From a virus, in the IMG/VR virus record IMGVR_UViG_3300025815_002614, positions 1-27,704 of that record: a stretch of DNA of 27,704 nt; one strand, given 5' to 3'. Under the pieces are notes generated by a model, which was not told where the DNA came from, did no database searches, and was given only the letters and a program-made list of their open reading frames with translations. Within the stretch, counting starts at the first letter, position 1; every line of letters begins with the position of its first letter. The position numbers and the translations under genes were made by a program. Shown one piece after another: positions 20,759 to 26,799 of the stretch.

Positions 20759-20953
20759 ATGACTGTAACAACTAATGAGTATGGGCAACAGAATATGTTT
20801 GCCAAAGAACCCGTAATGTACTATGAGAACTATGGGATGCTGACTCCTAATATGGTTAAGGAGCGCACCAATGGTCGCTGGGCAATGATGGGTTTCGTTG
20901 CGGGCTTGATTTCTTACGCCGCTACTGGCAAACTGTTTTTTGGCATTTTCTGA
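20759..20953 (+). CDS. hli: High-light-inducible protein (Hlip)
   Basis: A 64-residue protein with the chlorophyll-binding helix signature ERTNGRWAMMGFVAGLISYA (about 37-56) followed by TGKLFFGIF, the standard Hlip ending. Hlips sit in the thylakoid membrane, bind chlorophyll and carotenoid, and dissipate excess energy near photosystem II. Phage copies are thought to protect photosynthesis during infection. ATG 20759 is used rather than the upstream in-frame ATG, which would lie at or before the transcription start. It is the first gene of the operon driven by the promoter at 20703. Confidence 0.95.
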   Translation: MTVTTNEYGQQNMFAKEPVMYYENYGMLTPNMVKERTNGRWAMMGFVAGLISYAATGKLFFGIF

Positions 20954-20961
20954 CATAGGAT

Positions 20962-20990
20962 TTGACAATGACTTCACTTTTGTTTACAAT
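20962..20990 (+). promoter_or_regulatory. Second promoter directed at petF
   Basis: TTGACA at 20962-20967, a 17-base spacer, and TACAAT at 20985-20990 (11 of 12 consensus positions). It overlaps the 28-residue ORF at 20968, whose ATG directly follows the -35 box. The expected start lies about 57 bases upstream of petF. Confidence 0.6.
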
Positions 20991-21054
20991 AACTAGTGTC
21001 GCCTTTTTTGTTTTATTGGCGCACTCAGTAAACCAATTATCCGAAACTTACTAA
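20968..21054 (+). CDS. 28-residue membrane peptide upstream of petF
   Basis: [20 protein letters not shown]... is a single hydrophobic helix with a short polar tail. AGGA at 20957-20960 gives a usable ribosome site, and TAATG couples it to petF. It resembles small photosystem-type subunits only in size and topology; I cannot name it. The overlap with a good promoter sequence leaves open that only the DNA signal is functional. Confidence 0.45.
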   Translation: MTSLLFTITSVAFFVLLAHSVNQLSETY

Positions 21055-21344
21055 TGGCATACAATGTTACTCTCCGCACTCCCGACGGCTCCGAGACCGT
21101 CATTCAATGTGAGGAGGATCAGTACATCCTTGAGGCTGCTGAAGAAGCAGGCGTTGACCTTCCTTCATCGTGTAAAGCTGGTGCTTGCTCCGCCTGTGCT
21201 GGTAAGTTGATTGAAGGTGAAGTTGATAATGAAGAACAGTCATTCCTTGATGATGATCAAATTGCAGATGGGTTTGTCCTCACCTGTGTCGCATATCCAA
21301 AGTCGGATTGCGTTATTCTGACTGAACAAGAAGAAAACCTCTAA
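21054..21344 (+). CDS. petF: Plant-type [2Fe-2S] ferredoxin
   Basis: A 96-residue ferredoxin with all four cluster ligands: Cys40, Cys45 and Cys48 in [13 protein letters not shown], and Cys78 in [13 protein letters not shown]. The acidic surface and the [16 protein letters not shown] lead-in are standard for photosynthetic PetF. It carries electrons from photosystem I to FNR, bilin reductases, ribonucleotide or nitrogen reduction and thioredoxin reductase; phage copies are usually thought to support phage-directed reductive metabolism. It is coupled by TAATG overlaps to the small membrane ORFs on both sides. Confidence 0.97.
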   Translation: MAYNVTLRTPDGSETVIQCEEDQYILEAAEEAGVDLPSSCKAGACSACAGKLIEGEVDNEEQSFLDDDQIADGFVLTCVAYPKSDCVILTEQEENL

Positions 21345-21427
21345 TGGAACTACTTGCCCTTGCAGGAATTCTATTCGCCTCTTTCGCAGGGGCAGCACTA
21401 CTCACTAAATCTGGAGAAGAACAATGA
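21344..21427 (+). CDS. 27-residue membrane peptide downstream of petF
   Basis: [20 protein letters not shown] followed by a polar TKSGEEQ tail: a Gly/Ala-rich single helix resembling a tiny photosystem-type subunit in form only. TAATG joins it to petF, and ATGA joins it to the next Hlip-like ORF. A GGAGAAG near its end can serve as the ribosome site for that next gene. The family is not recognised. Confidence 0.5.
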   Translation: MELLALAGILFASFAGAALLTKSGEEQ

Positions 21428-21531
21428 ACGAAAAAGCAGAACGCATTAATGGTTGGGCAGCGATGATTGGTATCGTTGCCGCCTTCGGTGCATATCTCAC
21501 CACTGGGCAGATCATTCCCGGAGTATGGTGA
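21424..21531 (+). CDS. hli: Very short Hlip (35 residues)
   Basis: MNEKAERINGWAAMIGIVAA then FGAYLTTGQIIPGVW. The E-R-x-N-G-x-A-A-M-x-G chlorophyll-binding helix motif and the TTGQIIPG ending are those of the single-helix high-light-inducible/SCP family, so this is a real Hlip of close to minimal size. It lacks the N-terminal extension of the 64-residue copy at 20759. GGAGAAG at about 21412-21418 is a suitable ribosome site. It overlaps the genes before and after it by ATGA and TGATG. Confidence 0.87.
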   Translation: MNEKAERINGWAAMIGIVAAFGAYLTTGQIIPGVW

Positions 21532-21659
21532 TGTTATTGTTTGCAGTCATTTTACTGGGGACATACTTCTTCATTATGGCTCTTGGTAATAATGATGCAG
21601 ACGATGATGATGACTTTGGCGGGGGTATGATGATTCCCGCCTATAATCCCACTAATTAA
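21531..21659 (+). CDS. Small membrane protein with poly-Asp segment
   Basis: A 42-residue protein with an N-terminal transmembrane helix (MLLFAVILLGTYFFIMALG), then NNDADDDDDFGGGMMIPAYN. The Asp run next to a Gly-rich turn is unusual. A lumenal or cytoplasmic metal or protein contact is possible but unproven. It is coupled to the short Hlip by TGATG, and its TAA is followed directly by the peroxiredoxin ATG. A longer in-frame ORF from 21453 overlaps the short hli gene and is less likely. Confidence 0.6.
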   Translation: MLLFAVILLGTYFFIMALGNNDADDDDDFGGGMMIPAYNPTN

Positions 21660-22196
21660 ATGATAGAAGTAAAAATGCGTAAAGAACAGTATCAAGTCCC
21701 CCAAGTAGAGTTTGTATTCCGTGAGAATGGAGAGTTTGTTACTAAACCTTCCCTGGATCTCTTCACTGGTAAGCGGGTGGTTATTTTTAGTCTACCTGGT
21801 GCATTTACTCCTACTTGCAGTGCTTATCAACTCCCTGGATTTGAAGAACGATTTGAAGAGTTTGTTCAACTTGGGATCGATGATATTTACTGCATCTCTG
21901 TTAATGATGGTTTTGTGATGAATGCCTGGGGCAAAGACCAGGGTATTGAGAAAGTAAAACTTATTCCCGATGGTAATGCTCACTTCACCCGCTCAATGGG
22001 TTACCTGGTTCGTAAGTCTAACCTTGGCTTCGGTGAGCGTAGTTGGCGTTATGCTGCTGTCGTTAATGATGGAGTCATTGAGAAAATCTTCGTTGAAGAA
22101 GGTTTCCGTGACAACGCAGACACCGACCCTTACGAAGCATCAACACCCGAAGCGGTCCTAGAATATGTGAAATCCACAACAGCAGTCCCTGCCTGA
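21660..22196 (+). CDS. Prx5-like peroxiredoxin
   Basis: A 178-residue thiol peroxidase. VVIFSLPGAFTPTCSAYQLP (about 40-59) contains the peroxidatic Cys53 in the PxxxTxxC motif of the Prx5/AhpE-related group, and WRYAAVVNDG supplies the conserved Arg region. It reduces hydrogen peroxide and alkyl peroxides, usually with glutathione, glutaredoxin or thioredoxin as donor; Cys79 (DDIYCISVND) is the only other Cys I see, so it may be a 1-Cys type. As the last gene of the hli-petF operon, it fits protection of photosynthetic membranes from oxidative damage. A strong terminator follows. Confidence 0.93.
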   Translation: MIEVKMRKEQYQVPQVEFVFRENGEFVTKPSLDLFTGKRVVIFSLPGAFTPTCSAYQLPGFEERFEEFVQLGIDDIYCISVNDGFVMNAWGKDQGIEKVKLIPDGNAHFTRSMGYLVRKSNLGFGERSWRYAAVVNDGVIEKIFVEEGFRDNADTDPYEASTPEAVLEYVKSTTAVPA

Positions 22197-22201
22197 TACC
22201 G

Positions 22202-22232
22202 ACTCTGCCCTATATACAGGGCAGAGTTTTTT
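22202..22232 (+). terminator. Strong terminator after the hli-petF-peroxiredoxin operon
   Basis: The 9-bp stem ACTCTGCCC (22202-22210) with GGGCAGAGT (22219-22227) is extendable by one A-T pair and followed by a T-run. Confidence 0.95.
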
Positions 22233-22237
22233 ACTAT

Positions 22238-22393
22238 ATGCCTAGAGGACAGATGACAAAGGATGAGTTAAAGTGTCACATCCTCAAACTAAAAAATCAA
22301 GTTGATCACGATGAGGGATATCCTGGAGAGAAGGCAATCGCTCATAAGTACCTCAACATGGTTCTGGACAAAATTAATGAGTACAGGGCTTGA
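22238..22393 (+). CDS. Small hypothetical protein upstream of psbA
   Basis: A 51-residue, charged, helical protein (MPRGQMTKDELKCHILKLKN then QVDHDEGYPGEKAIAHKYLN). It is soluble, with one Cys. I do not recognise a biochemical family, but its position directly before psbA and its codon use fit a real small cyanophage gene. It starts five bases after the terminator T-run. Its stop codon lies within the -35 box of the psbA promoter. Confidence 0.65.
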   Translation: MPRGQMTKDELKCHILKLKNQVDHDEGYPGEKAIAHKYLNMVLDKINEYRA

Positions 22394-22418
22394 CGGACAC
22401 GGAAAACCGTACTATAAT
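22390..22418 (+). promoter_or_regulatory. psbA promoter (sigma70-type)
   Basis: TTGACG at 22390-22395, a 17-base spacer, and TATAAT at 22413-22418. An overlapping AATAAATA at 22416-22423 also fits the T4-like late consensus NATAAATA, so psbA may be read by both host-type and late phage machinery. Confidence 0.87.
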
Positions 22419-22432
22419 AAATAGGTAAACAA

Positions 22433-22578
22433 ATGTTACGAACCTTAAAGGACTTGTAACATTGTTCTCCCTGCCGCTTGACCGAGACTAGGCAGGGTTA
22501 CCAATCCGTCTCTCATATCTTCGCCTGAGGGTGGCGAAGAAATAAGTACCTCCACCATTTCCCTGATGGATCTACTTA
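22433..22578 (+). promoter_or_regulatory. Structured psbA 5' leader
   Basis: Four inverted repeats lie in series between promoter and start codon: ATGTTAC 22433-22439 with GTAACAT 22456-22462; CCCTGCC 22469-22475 with GGCAGGG 22491-22497; TCTTCGCC 22518-22525 with GGCGAAGA 22533-22540; and TAAGTA 22543-22548 with TACTTA 22573-22578. There is no Shine-Dalgarno in the 12 bases before ATG 22591. No gene is visible in this 197-base interval. Confidence 0.6.
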
Positions 22579-22590
22579 CTTTTCAAAACA

Positions 22591-23670
22591 ATGACTGCTA
22601 CACTTTCACGTCAAAAACAATCGAATACTTGGGAACAGTTCTGCGAGTGGGTTACTTCCACTGACAACCGTCTTTATGTTGGTTGGTTTGGAGTCCTGAT
22701 GATTCCTTGCCTGCTTGCTGCTACTATCTGTTTCATCGTTGCCTTTATCGCTGCTCCTCCTGTGGACATCGATGGCATCCGTGAACCCGTTGCTGGTTCA
22801 CTCATGTACGGAAACAACATCATCTCTGGTGCTGTTATTCCTTCGTCCAATGCTATTGGACTGCACTTTTACCCCATCTGGGAAGCTGCTTCCCTAGATG
22901 AGTGGCTCTACAACGGTGGTCCTTTCCAACTGGTTGTCTTCCACTTCCTTATCGGTATCTACGCTTATATGGGTCGTGAGTGGGAACTTTCCTACCGCCT
23001 GGGTATGCGTCCTTGGATTTGCGTTGCTTACAGTGCTCCTGTCGCTGCTGCTTCTGCTGTCTTCCTGGTCTATCCTTTCGGTCAAGGTTCTTTCTCTGAT
23101 GCGATGCCCCTGGGTATCAGTGGCACCTTCAACTACATGCTTGTCTTCCAAGCAGAGCACAACATCCTGATGCACCCCTTCCACATGCTGGGTGTCGCTG
23201 GTGTCTTCGGTGGTTCTCTGTTCAGTGCGATGCACGGTTCTCTGGTTACTTCCTCGCTGGTTCGTGAAACCACCGAGAACGAGTCGCAGAACTATGGTTA
23301 CAAGTTCGGTCAAGAAGAAGAGACCTACAACATCGTTGCCGCACACGGTTATTTCGGACGCCTTATTTTCCAATATGCTTCCTTTAATAACTCCCGTTCG
23401 CTGCACTTCTTCTTAGCGGCGTGGCCAGTCGTCGGTATCTGGTTCACCGCTCTGGGTGTTTCTACGATGGCCTTTAACTTAAATGGCTTTAATTTCAACC
23501 AGTCTGTGATTGATTCACAGGGTCGTGTTATTAACACCTGGGCTGATGTTCTTAACCGTGCTGGTCTGGGAATGGAAGTTATGCATGAGCGTAACGCCCA
23601 CAATTTCCCATTGGACCTGGCAGCTGCCGAGTCAACTCCTGTTGCTCTGACTGCTCCTACCATCGGTTGA
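22591..23670 (+). CDS. psbA: Photosystem II D1 protein
   Basis: A 359-residue, uninterrupted D1 protein. The redox and metal ligands all fall at standard numbering: Tyr161 (TyrZ), Asp170, His190, His198 (P680), His215 and His272 (non-haem iron), Ser264 (QB site), His332, Glu333, His337, Asp342 and the processing site after Ala344. Residue 130 is Glu (GREWELSY), the form associated with high-light D1 variants in cyanobacteria. There is no group I intron, unlike psbA of some other cyanophages. D1 is the fastest-damaged subunit of photosystem II, and phage copies replace it during infection. It has its own promoter, a long structured leader and a terminator, so it is a single-gene unit. Confidence 0.99.
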   Translation: MTATLSRQKQSNTWEQFCEWVTSTDNRLYVGWFGVLMIPCLLAATICFIVAFIAAPPVDIDGIREPVAGSLMYGNNIISGAVIPSSNAIGLHFYPIWEAASLDEWLYNGGPFQLVVFHFLIGIYAYMGREWELSYRLGMRPWICVAYSAPVAAASAVFLVYPFGQGSFSDAMPLGISGTFNYMLVFQAEHNILMHPFHMLGVAGVFGGSLFSAMHGSLVTSSLVRETTENESQNYGYKFGQEEETYNIVAAHGYFGRLIFQYASFNNSRSLHFFLAAWPVVGIWFTALGVSTMAFNLNGFNFNQSVIDSQGRVINTWADVLNRAGLGMEVMHERNAHNFPLDLAAAESTPVALTAPTIG

Positions 23671-23696
23671 TAAAAAACTGAATAACTGATATAATA

Positions 23697-23723
23697 AGAG
23701 GGGAATAAACACCCCTCTTTTTT
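23697..23723 (+). terminator. psbA terminator
   Basis: The 7-bp stem AGAGGGG (23697-23703) with CCCCTCT (23712-23718) has an 8-base AT loop and then a run of six T. The ATG of the endonuclease gene follows directly. Confidence 0.93.
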
Positions 23724-24224
23724 ATGTCTGATATTGATGTTGCTTGGTTAGCGGGAATACTTGAAGGTGAGGGACACTTTGGTTACAATAAAAGAAAATA
23801 CACACTCAAATCAACTGGTGAAGTAAAATTCTATTATGAACCATATGTTCATCTTCAAATGACTGATAAGGATGTTGTTTATAAAGTAGCATCTTTATTT
23901 CAATCAAAGAGCGTTAGAACATATCAAGATAAAAGAGGTAATCGTAAGTTACTTTACAGAGTTGGGTGTAATGGTAAAATACGCCTTCCTTCCCTGCTAA
24001 AATCTATCTTTCCTCATATGGGGGAAAGAAGAAAAACAAAAATTACAATTTTATTATTTTTAATCATGAACAAACAAGACTTTGTGACTTATATGTCTGA
24101 AAACGGCATGACTTCTGATGATGCTACTGGAATGTATGAGCATCTAAATGATAGGTTTGATGGAGACTGGAAACAAGCATCAGAATACTTGGAAAAACTT
24201 TATTCATATCTTCAACAGAATTGA
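23724..24224 (+). CDS. LAGLIDADG-type free-standing homing endonuclease
   Basis: A 166-residue protein. AWLAGILEGEGHFGYNK (about 7-23) is a single LAGLIDADG motif of the 'LAGxLEGEGxF' subtype; Glu or Asp in this motif binds the catalytic metal, and one copy implies action as a dimer. YVHLQMTDKDVVYKVASLF is the usual second strand-helix unit, and PSLLKSIFPHMGERRKTKI ends the core. The last 52 residues, after an internal Met (codon at 24066), do not look like part of the fold and may be a fused small gene. There is no clear ribosome site; the start lies directly behind the psbA terminator. Its location between psbA and psbD suggests the target is one of those genes in related phages. Confidence 0.85.
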   Translation: MSDIDVAWLAGILEGEGHFGYNKRKYTLKSTGEVKFYYEPYVHLQMTDKDVVYKVASLFQSKSVRTYQDKRGNRKLLYRVGCNGKIRLPSLLKSIFPHMGERRKTKITILLFLIMNKQDFVTYMSENGMTSDDATGMYEHLNDRFDGDWKQASEYLEKLYSYLQQN

Positions 24225-24245
24225 GACCTTTGGGTCTCTTTTTTT
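24223..24245 (+). terminator. Terminator after the homing endonuclease
   Basis: GAGACC (24223-24228) pairs with GGTCTC (24233-24238) over a TTTG loop, followed by seven T. The left arm overlaps the stop codon of the endonuclease gene. Confidence 0.92.
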
Positions 24246-24334
24246 ATGACTAGGTATAAACTCGTAGGCATAAATTTTTGTATCGCACATAACACTATCT
24301 TGTATAGATATGATAGAATAATGAGGTGAGACAA

Positions 24335-24421
24335 ATGAACCTAAACTCCAACTACATTATGTTTAACCTTGTGCGTGGAGGACATTATGCACAATCTGGT
24401 ATCTTACAATCAACTTGCTGA
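24335..24421 (+). CDS. Possible 28-residue leader ORF
   Basis: ATG 24335 has GAGGTGA at 24323-24329 as a good ribosome site and encodes 28 residues (MNLNSNYIMFNLVRGG...). It overlaps the next gene by 35 bases in another frame, so it could act as a leader or coupling peptide. No family is recognised and the coding evidence is weak. Confidence 0.3.
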   Translation: MNLNSNYIMFNLVRGGHYAQSGILQSTC

Positions 24422-24560
24422 ATGGAAACACTTTGAGCAAACCGTTGACCAATGTAATGATGAATTAGATTTAATCAATGATTATTTCAATTGTTTAATC
24501 GAATGCGACGAAGATCAACAAACTTGTAAACGGATATGTAGAAATATGCTAAACGATTAA
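24387..24560 (+). CDS. Small Cys-containing acidic protein between psbA and psbD
   Basis: A 57-residue acidic helical protein with four spaced Cys (QCNDELDLIND, FNCLIECDE, QTCKRICRN). The number and spacing could allow a disulfide hairpin or weak metal site, but no known motif matches. ATG 24387 is chosen because GGAGG (24377-24381) lies five bases upstream; the longer in-frame reading from TTG 24369 would ignore it. It is followed by a strong terminator. The function is unknown. Confidence 0.72.
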   Translation: MHNLVSYNQLAEWKHFEQTVDQCNDELDLINDYFNCLIECDEDQQTCKRICRNMLND

Positions 24561-24566
24561 TAAGAC

Positions 24567-24594
24567 AGGGAGGTTGCGGGAGCCTCCCTTTTTT
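24567..24594 (+). terminator. Terminator upstream of psbD
   Basis: The 7-bp stem AGGGAGG (24567-24573) with CCTCCCT (24583-24589) is followed by a T-run. Confidence 0.93.
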
Positions 24595-24611
24595 ATGAGC
24601 ACTAATACCCA

Positions 24612-24645
24612 TTGACTTTTATTGTAAAGAAGTGTAAACTAAATA
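24612..24645 (+). promoter_or_regulatory. psbD promoter region
   Basis: TTGACT at 24612-24617 and TAAACT at 24635-24640 (17-base spacer) form a moderate sigma70-type promoter. ACTAAATA at 24638-24645 resembles, with one mismatch, the NATAAATA late motif, paralleling the dual arrangement at psbA. Confidence 0.6.
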
Positions 24646-24667
24646 GGAAAAGTATTACTGGAGGATA

Positions 24668-25729
24668 ATGGTATCTTCAACACTTTCACAACCAATTCAA
24701 CAAAGGGGGTGGTTCGATGTCCTGGATGACTGGCTCAAGCGTGATAGGTTTGTTTTTGTCGGTTGGTCTGGCTTGCTTCTATTCCCGACTGCTTATCTTG
24801 CTCTTGGCGGGTGGCTTACAGGGACCACCTTCGCAACTTCATGGTACACCCATGGGATTGCGAGTTCATATCTTGAGGGGTGTAACTTTCTTACTGCTGC
24901 TGTATCTACTCCTGCTGATGCTCTCGGACATAGCCTTCTACTCCTTTGGGGTCCTGAAGCTCAGGGAGATTTCGTCCGCTGGGTCCAACTTGGGGGACTC
25001 TGGACTTTTGTGGCGCTCCATGGAGCCTTCAGTCTTATAGGATTCATGCTTCGGCAGTTTGAGATTGCACGTTTAGTAGGGATTAGACCATACAATGCTA
25101 TTGCGTTCTCAGGTCCTATCGCAGTATTTGTTTCAGTATTCCTGATGTATCCGCTGGGACAATCGTCCTGGTTCTTTGCTCCTTCCTTTGGAGTTGCTGC
25201 TATCTTCCGCTTCCTGCTCTTCCTTCAGGGTTTCCACAACTGGACGCTCAACCCGTTCCATATGATGGGAGTTGCTGGTATACTGGGAGGAGCACTGCTC
25301 TGTGCCATTCATGGTGCTACAGTAGAAAACACTCTGTTTGAAGACGGTGAACAAGCAAACACTTTTAAGGCGTTTGAGCCTACTCAAGAAGAAGAAACCT
25401 ATTCGATGGTTACTGCTAACCGTTTCTGGTCACAGATATTCGGTATTGCCTTTAGTAATAAGCGTTGGCTTCACTTCTTTATGCTTTTTGTACCCGTCAT
25501 GGGTCTTTGGACTTCTTCTATTGGTATCATTGGTCTCGCTCTTAACCTGCGTGCTTACGACTTTGTGAGTCAGGAGATTGAAGCAGCAGTCAATCCGGAA
25601 TACGAAACATTCTATCTTAAAAATCAGCTGCTAAACGAAGGCTTGCGTGCTTGGATGGCACCAGTAGATCAGCCACACGAATCGTTTGTATTTCCAGAGG
25701 AAGTTTTGCCCCGGGGCAATGCCTTGTGA
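24668..25729 (+). CDS. psbD: Photosystem II D2 protein
   Basis: A 353-residue complete D2 protein. Tyr161 (TyrD), His118 (accessory chlorophyll), His190, His198 (P680), His215 and His269 (iron) are in place, allowing for one extra N-terminal residue against standard numbering. The C-terminus PRGNAL is typical. GGAGG at 24660-24664 supports ATG 24668. D2 pairs with D1 to form the reaction centre. In cyanobacteria psbD usually overlaps psbC, but here it stands alone between terminators, as in other cyanophages that carry both psbA and psbD. Confidence 0.99.
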   Translation: MVSSTLSQPIQQRGWFDVLDDWLKRDRFVFVGWSGLLLFPTAYLALGGWLTGTTFATSWYTHGIASSYLEGCNFLTAAVSTPADALGHSLLLLWGPEAQGDFVRWVQLGGLWTFVALHGAFSLIGFMLRQFEIARLVGIRPYNAIAFSGPIAVFVSVFLMYPLGQSSWFFAPSFGVAAIFRFLLFLQGFHNWTLNPFHMMGVAGILGGALLCAIHGATVENTLFEDGEQANTFKAFEPTQEEETYSMVTANRFWSQIFGIAFSNKRWLHFFMLFVPVMGLWTSSIGIIGLALNLRAYDFVSQEIEAAVNPEYETFYLKNQLLNEGLRAWMAPVDQPHESFVFPEEVLPRGNAL

Positions 25730-25755
25730 TAAAAACATAATACCTTGCGGAAACG

Positions 25756-25779
25756 AAAAGACCCTTCGGGGTCTTTTTT
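25756..25779 (+). terminator. psbD terminator
   Basis: AAAAGACCC (25756-25764) pairs with GGGTCTTTT (25769-25777) over a TTCG tetraloop and ends in a T-run. Confidence 0.94.
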
Positions 25780-25780
25780 A

Positions 25781-25789
25781 TGCTATAAT
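25781..25789 (+). promoter_or_regulatory. Extended -10 promoter upstream of the HNH gene
   Basis: TGCTATAAT matches the extended -10 form (TGnTATAAT). No -35 is visible because that region is the psbD terminator. The expected start is about 25796, near the end of the left hairpin arm. Confidence 0.5.
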
Positions 25790-25844
25790 ACCTTCATTTA
25801 GAAAAACTAAAATGTATAAATAGTAATAGTTATGAATGAAGGTA
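25789..25844 (+). repeat. 10-bp perfect inverted repeat around the HNH start codon
   Basis: TACCTTCATT (25789-25798) is exactly complementary to AATGAAGGTA (25835-25844), which covers codons 2 to 5 of the HNH gene. In RNA containing both arms, the start region would be closed in a hairpin. Confidence 0.75.
25815..25822 (+). promoter_or_regulatory. T4-late-type promoter (TATAAATA)
   Basis: An exact TATAAATA lies ten bases before the HNH ATG and between the arms of the inverted repeat. RNA begun from it would lack the left arm. Confidence 0.68.
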
Positions 25845-26392
25845 TGGTAAGGAAAAGTAGAGTAGGTCAAACCTTTAATAGATTGACAATTGAAAAGGAG
25901 TATCAATCTCCGTGTAAAAAATATGTTCTCTGCGAGTGTTCTTGTTCTTGTGGAGGTAAAACAACCAAAACAAGAAGGCACGATATTGTATCTGGAAAAA
26001 TAGTATCTTGTGGATGTTTTAGATTAGAAAGGTTGATAGAAGTTTCTCCTAACAATCCAAGAAGTAGAAAAGAACCTGGAACTCGCAAACAGGATGATAG
26101 AAGATATAAGATGTTTCATAACGCTCAACACAGAGCAAAGAAAAAAGGAATACCCTTTACAATTTCTATAGAAGACATTATAATACCAGAAACTTGTCCT
26201 CTACTTGGAATACCATTAGTATCTACAAATAATAAGAGAGACCCAAGAAATCCAAGTTTAGACCAAAAAGTTCCTGGTGAAGGATATACTCCAGATAATA
26301 TATGGGTAGTATCATCACGGGCAAATTGGATTAAGTCCGATGCTACAATACAAGAACTCAAAACACTGGTTGAGAACTTAGAGAAGTTATGA
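25832..26392 (+). CDS. HNH-type (possibly EndoVII-like) free-standing endonuclease
   Basis: A 186-residue protein in two parts. The N-terminal 70 residues, VGQTFNRLTIEKEYQSPCKK then CECSCSCGGKTTK and VSCGC, form a Cys-rich AP2/zinc-like DNA-binding module common in phage endonucleases. The C-terminal half, with CPLLGIPL, SLDQKVPGEGYTPDN and WVVSSRANWIKSD, is the His-Me/HNH-type catalytic region of phage homing nucleases (usual C..LG..l...SlDri.p..GY...N..v.s..aN..K). The canonical His is replaced by Gln in SLDQ, so activity should be checked. A perfect hairpin and a late promoter overlap its start. It sits just after psbD. Confidence 0.83.
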   Translation: MNEGMVRKSRVGQTFNRLTIEKEYQSPCKKYVLCECSCSCGGKTTKTRRHDIVSGKIVSCGCFRLERLIEVSPNNPRSRKEPGTRKQDDRRYKMFHNAQHRAKKKGIPFTISIEDIIIPETCPLLGIPLVSTNNKRDPRNPSLDQKVPGEGYTPDNIWVVSSRANWIKSDATIQELKTLVENLEKL

Positions 26393-26565
26393 GAAGAATG
26401 AGAGACCCATTGAAGTATGGGTTCTATTGTGTAGATTACGTCTATCAAGGCAAAGATAAAGTTGCCGTTCATTTCGATATGATATCCGCACAACAAGCAA
26501 TGATGTCAATGTTAAAACGCGGAGTTGAGTGTAAAGGAATGGGGGAATGGAAACCGAATGAGTAA
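26389..26565 (+). CDS. Small hypothetical phage protein
   Basis: A 58-residue protein (MRRMRDPLKYGFYCVDYVYQ then GKDKVAVHFDMISAQQAMMS), a beta hairpin followed by a helix. It overlaps the HNH gene by ATGA and the next gene by eight bases. No family is recognised. Codon use is more like the small-gene region than the glycan island. Confidence 0.65.
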   Translation: MRRMRDPLKYGFYCVDYVYQGKDKVAVHFDMISAQQAMMSMLKRGVECKGMGEWKPNE

Positions 26566-26782
26566 AAAGAAAAAGACTATCTGGCGTTTATGGGCAAAGG
26601 CACTTGGAGACAAATCGGGAAAGAATGATAGAGAAGCAGATACTGTTGCTTGGATACGCACCTTTATTTTTGTTTCTTACTTGGTCACTAATGTCGCTAT
26701 CGTGGCTAATGCAGTAAGACACTGGAATGATCTTGATTACCAAACAAAACCAGAGTTAACTTCTTGCACAAATTCTAAATAA
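26558..26782 (+). CDS. Small single-span membrane protein, cyanophage-type
   Basis: A 74-residue protein with a basic N-terminus (MSKKKKTIWRLWAKALGDKS), an acidic link (NDREADTVAWIRT) and one membrane helix (about 41-61: FIFVSYLVTNVAIVANAV) followed by RHW. This K-rich/W-x-x-W-x-K-x-L-G/E-A-D/I-R-T-F pattern is familiar to me from small conserved proteins in marine T4-like phages, with no known function. The ATG at 26558 is chosen over the in-frame start at 26525 because the longer form overlaps the upstream gene by 41 bases. Confidence 0.75.
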   Translation: MSKKKKTIWRLWAKALGDKSGKNDREADTVAWIRTFIFVSYLVTNVAIVANAVRHWNDLDYQTKPELTSCTNSK

Positions 26783-26799
26783 AATTTTACAATAGGTAA

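Noticed and set aside
22894-23406. 170-residue ORF on the - strand inside psbA
   Set aside because: psbA is complete and conserved here. The antisense frame is open only because of psbA codon bias.
22591-23670. Group I intron in psbA
   Set aside because: Introns occur in psbA of some cyanophages and an endonuclease lies next door, but the D1 reading frame is continuous with every ligand at standard numbering.
24246-24329. 27-residue ORF starting on the endonuclease terminator T-run
   Set aside because: There is no ribosome site, no motif and no neighbour overlap; it is too weak to call.
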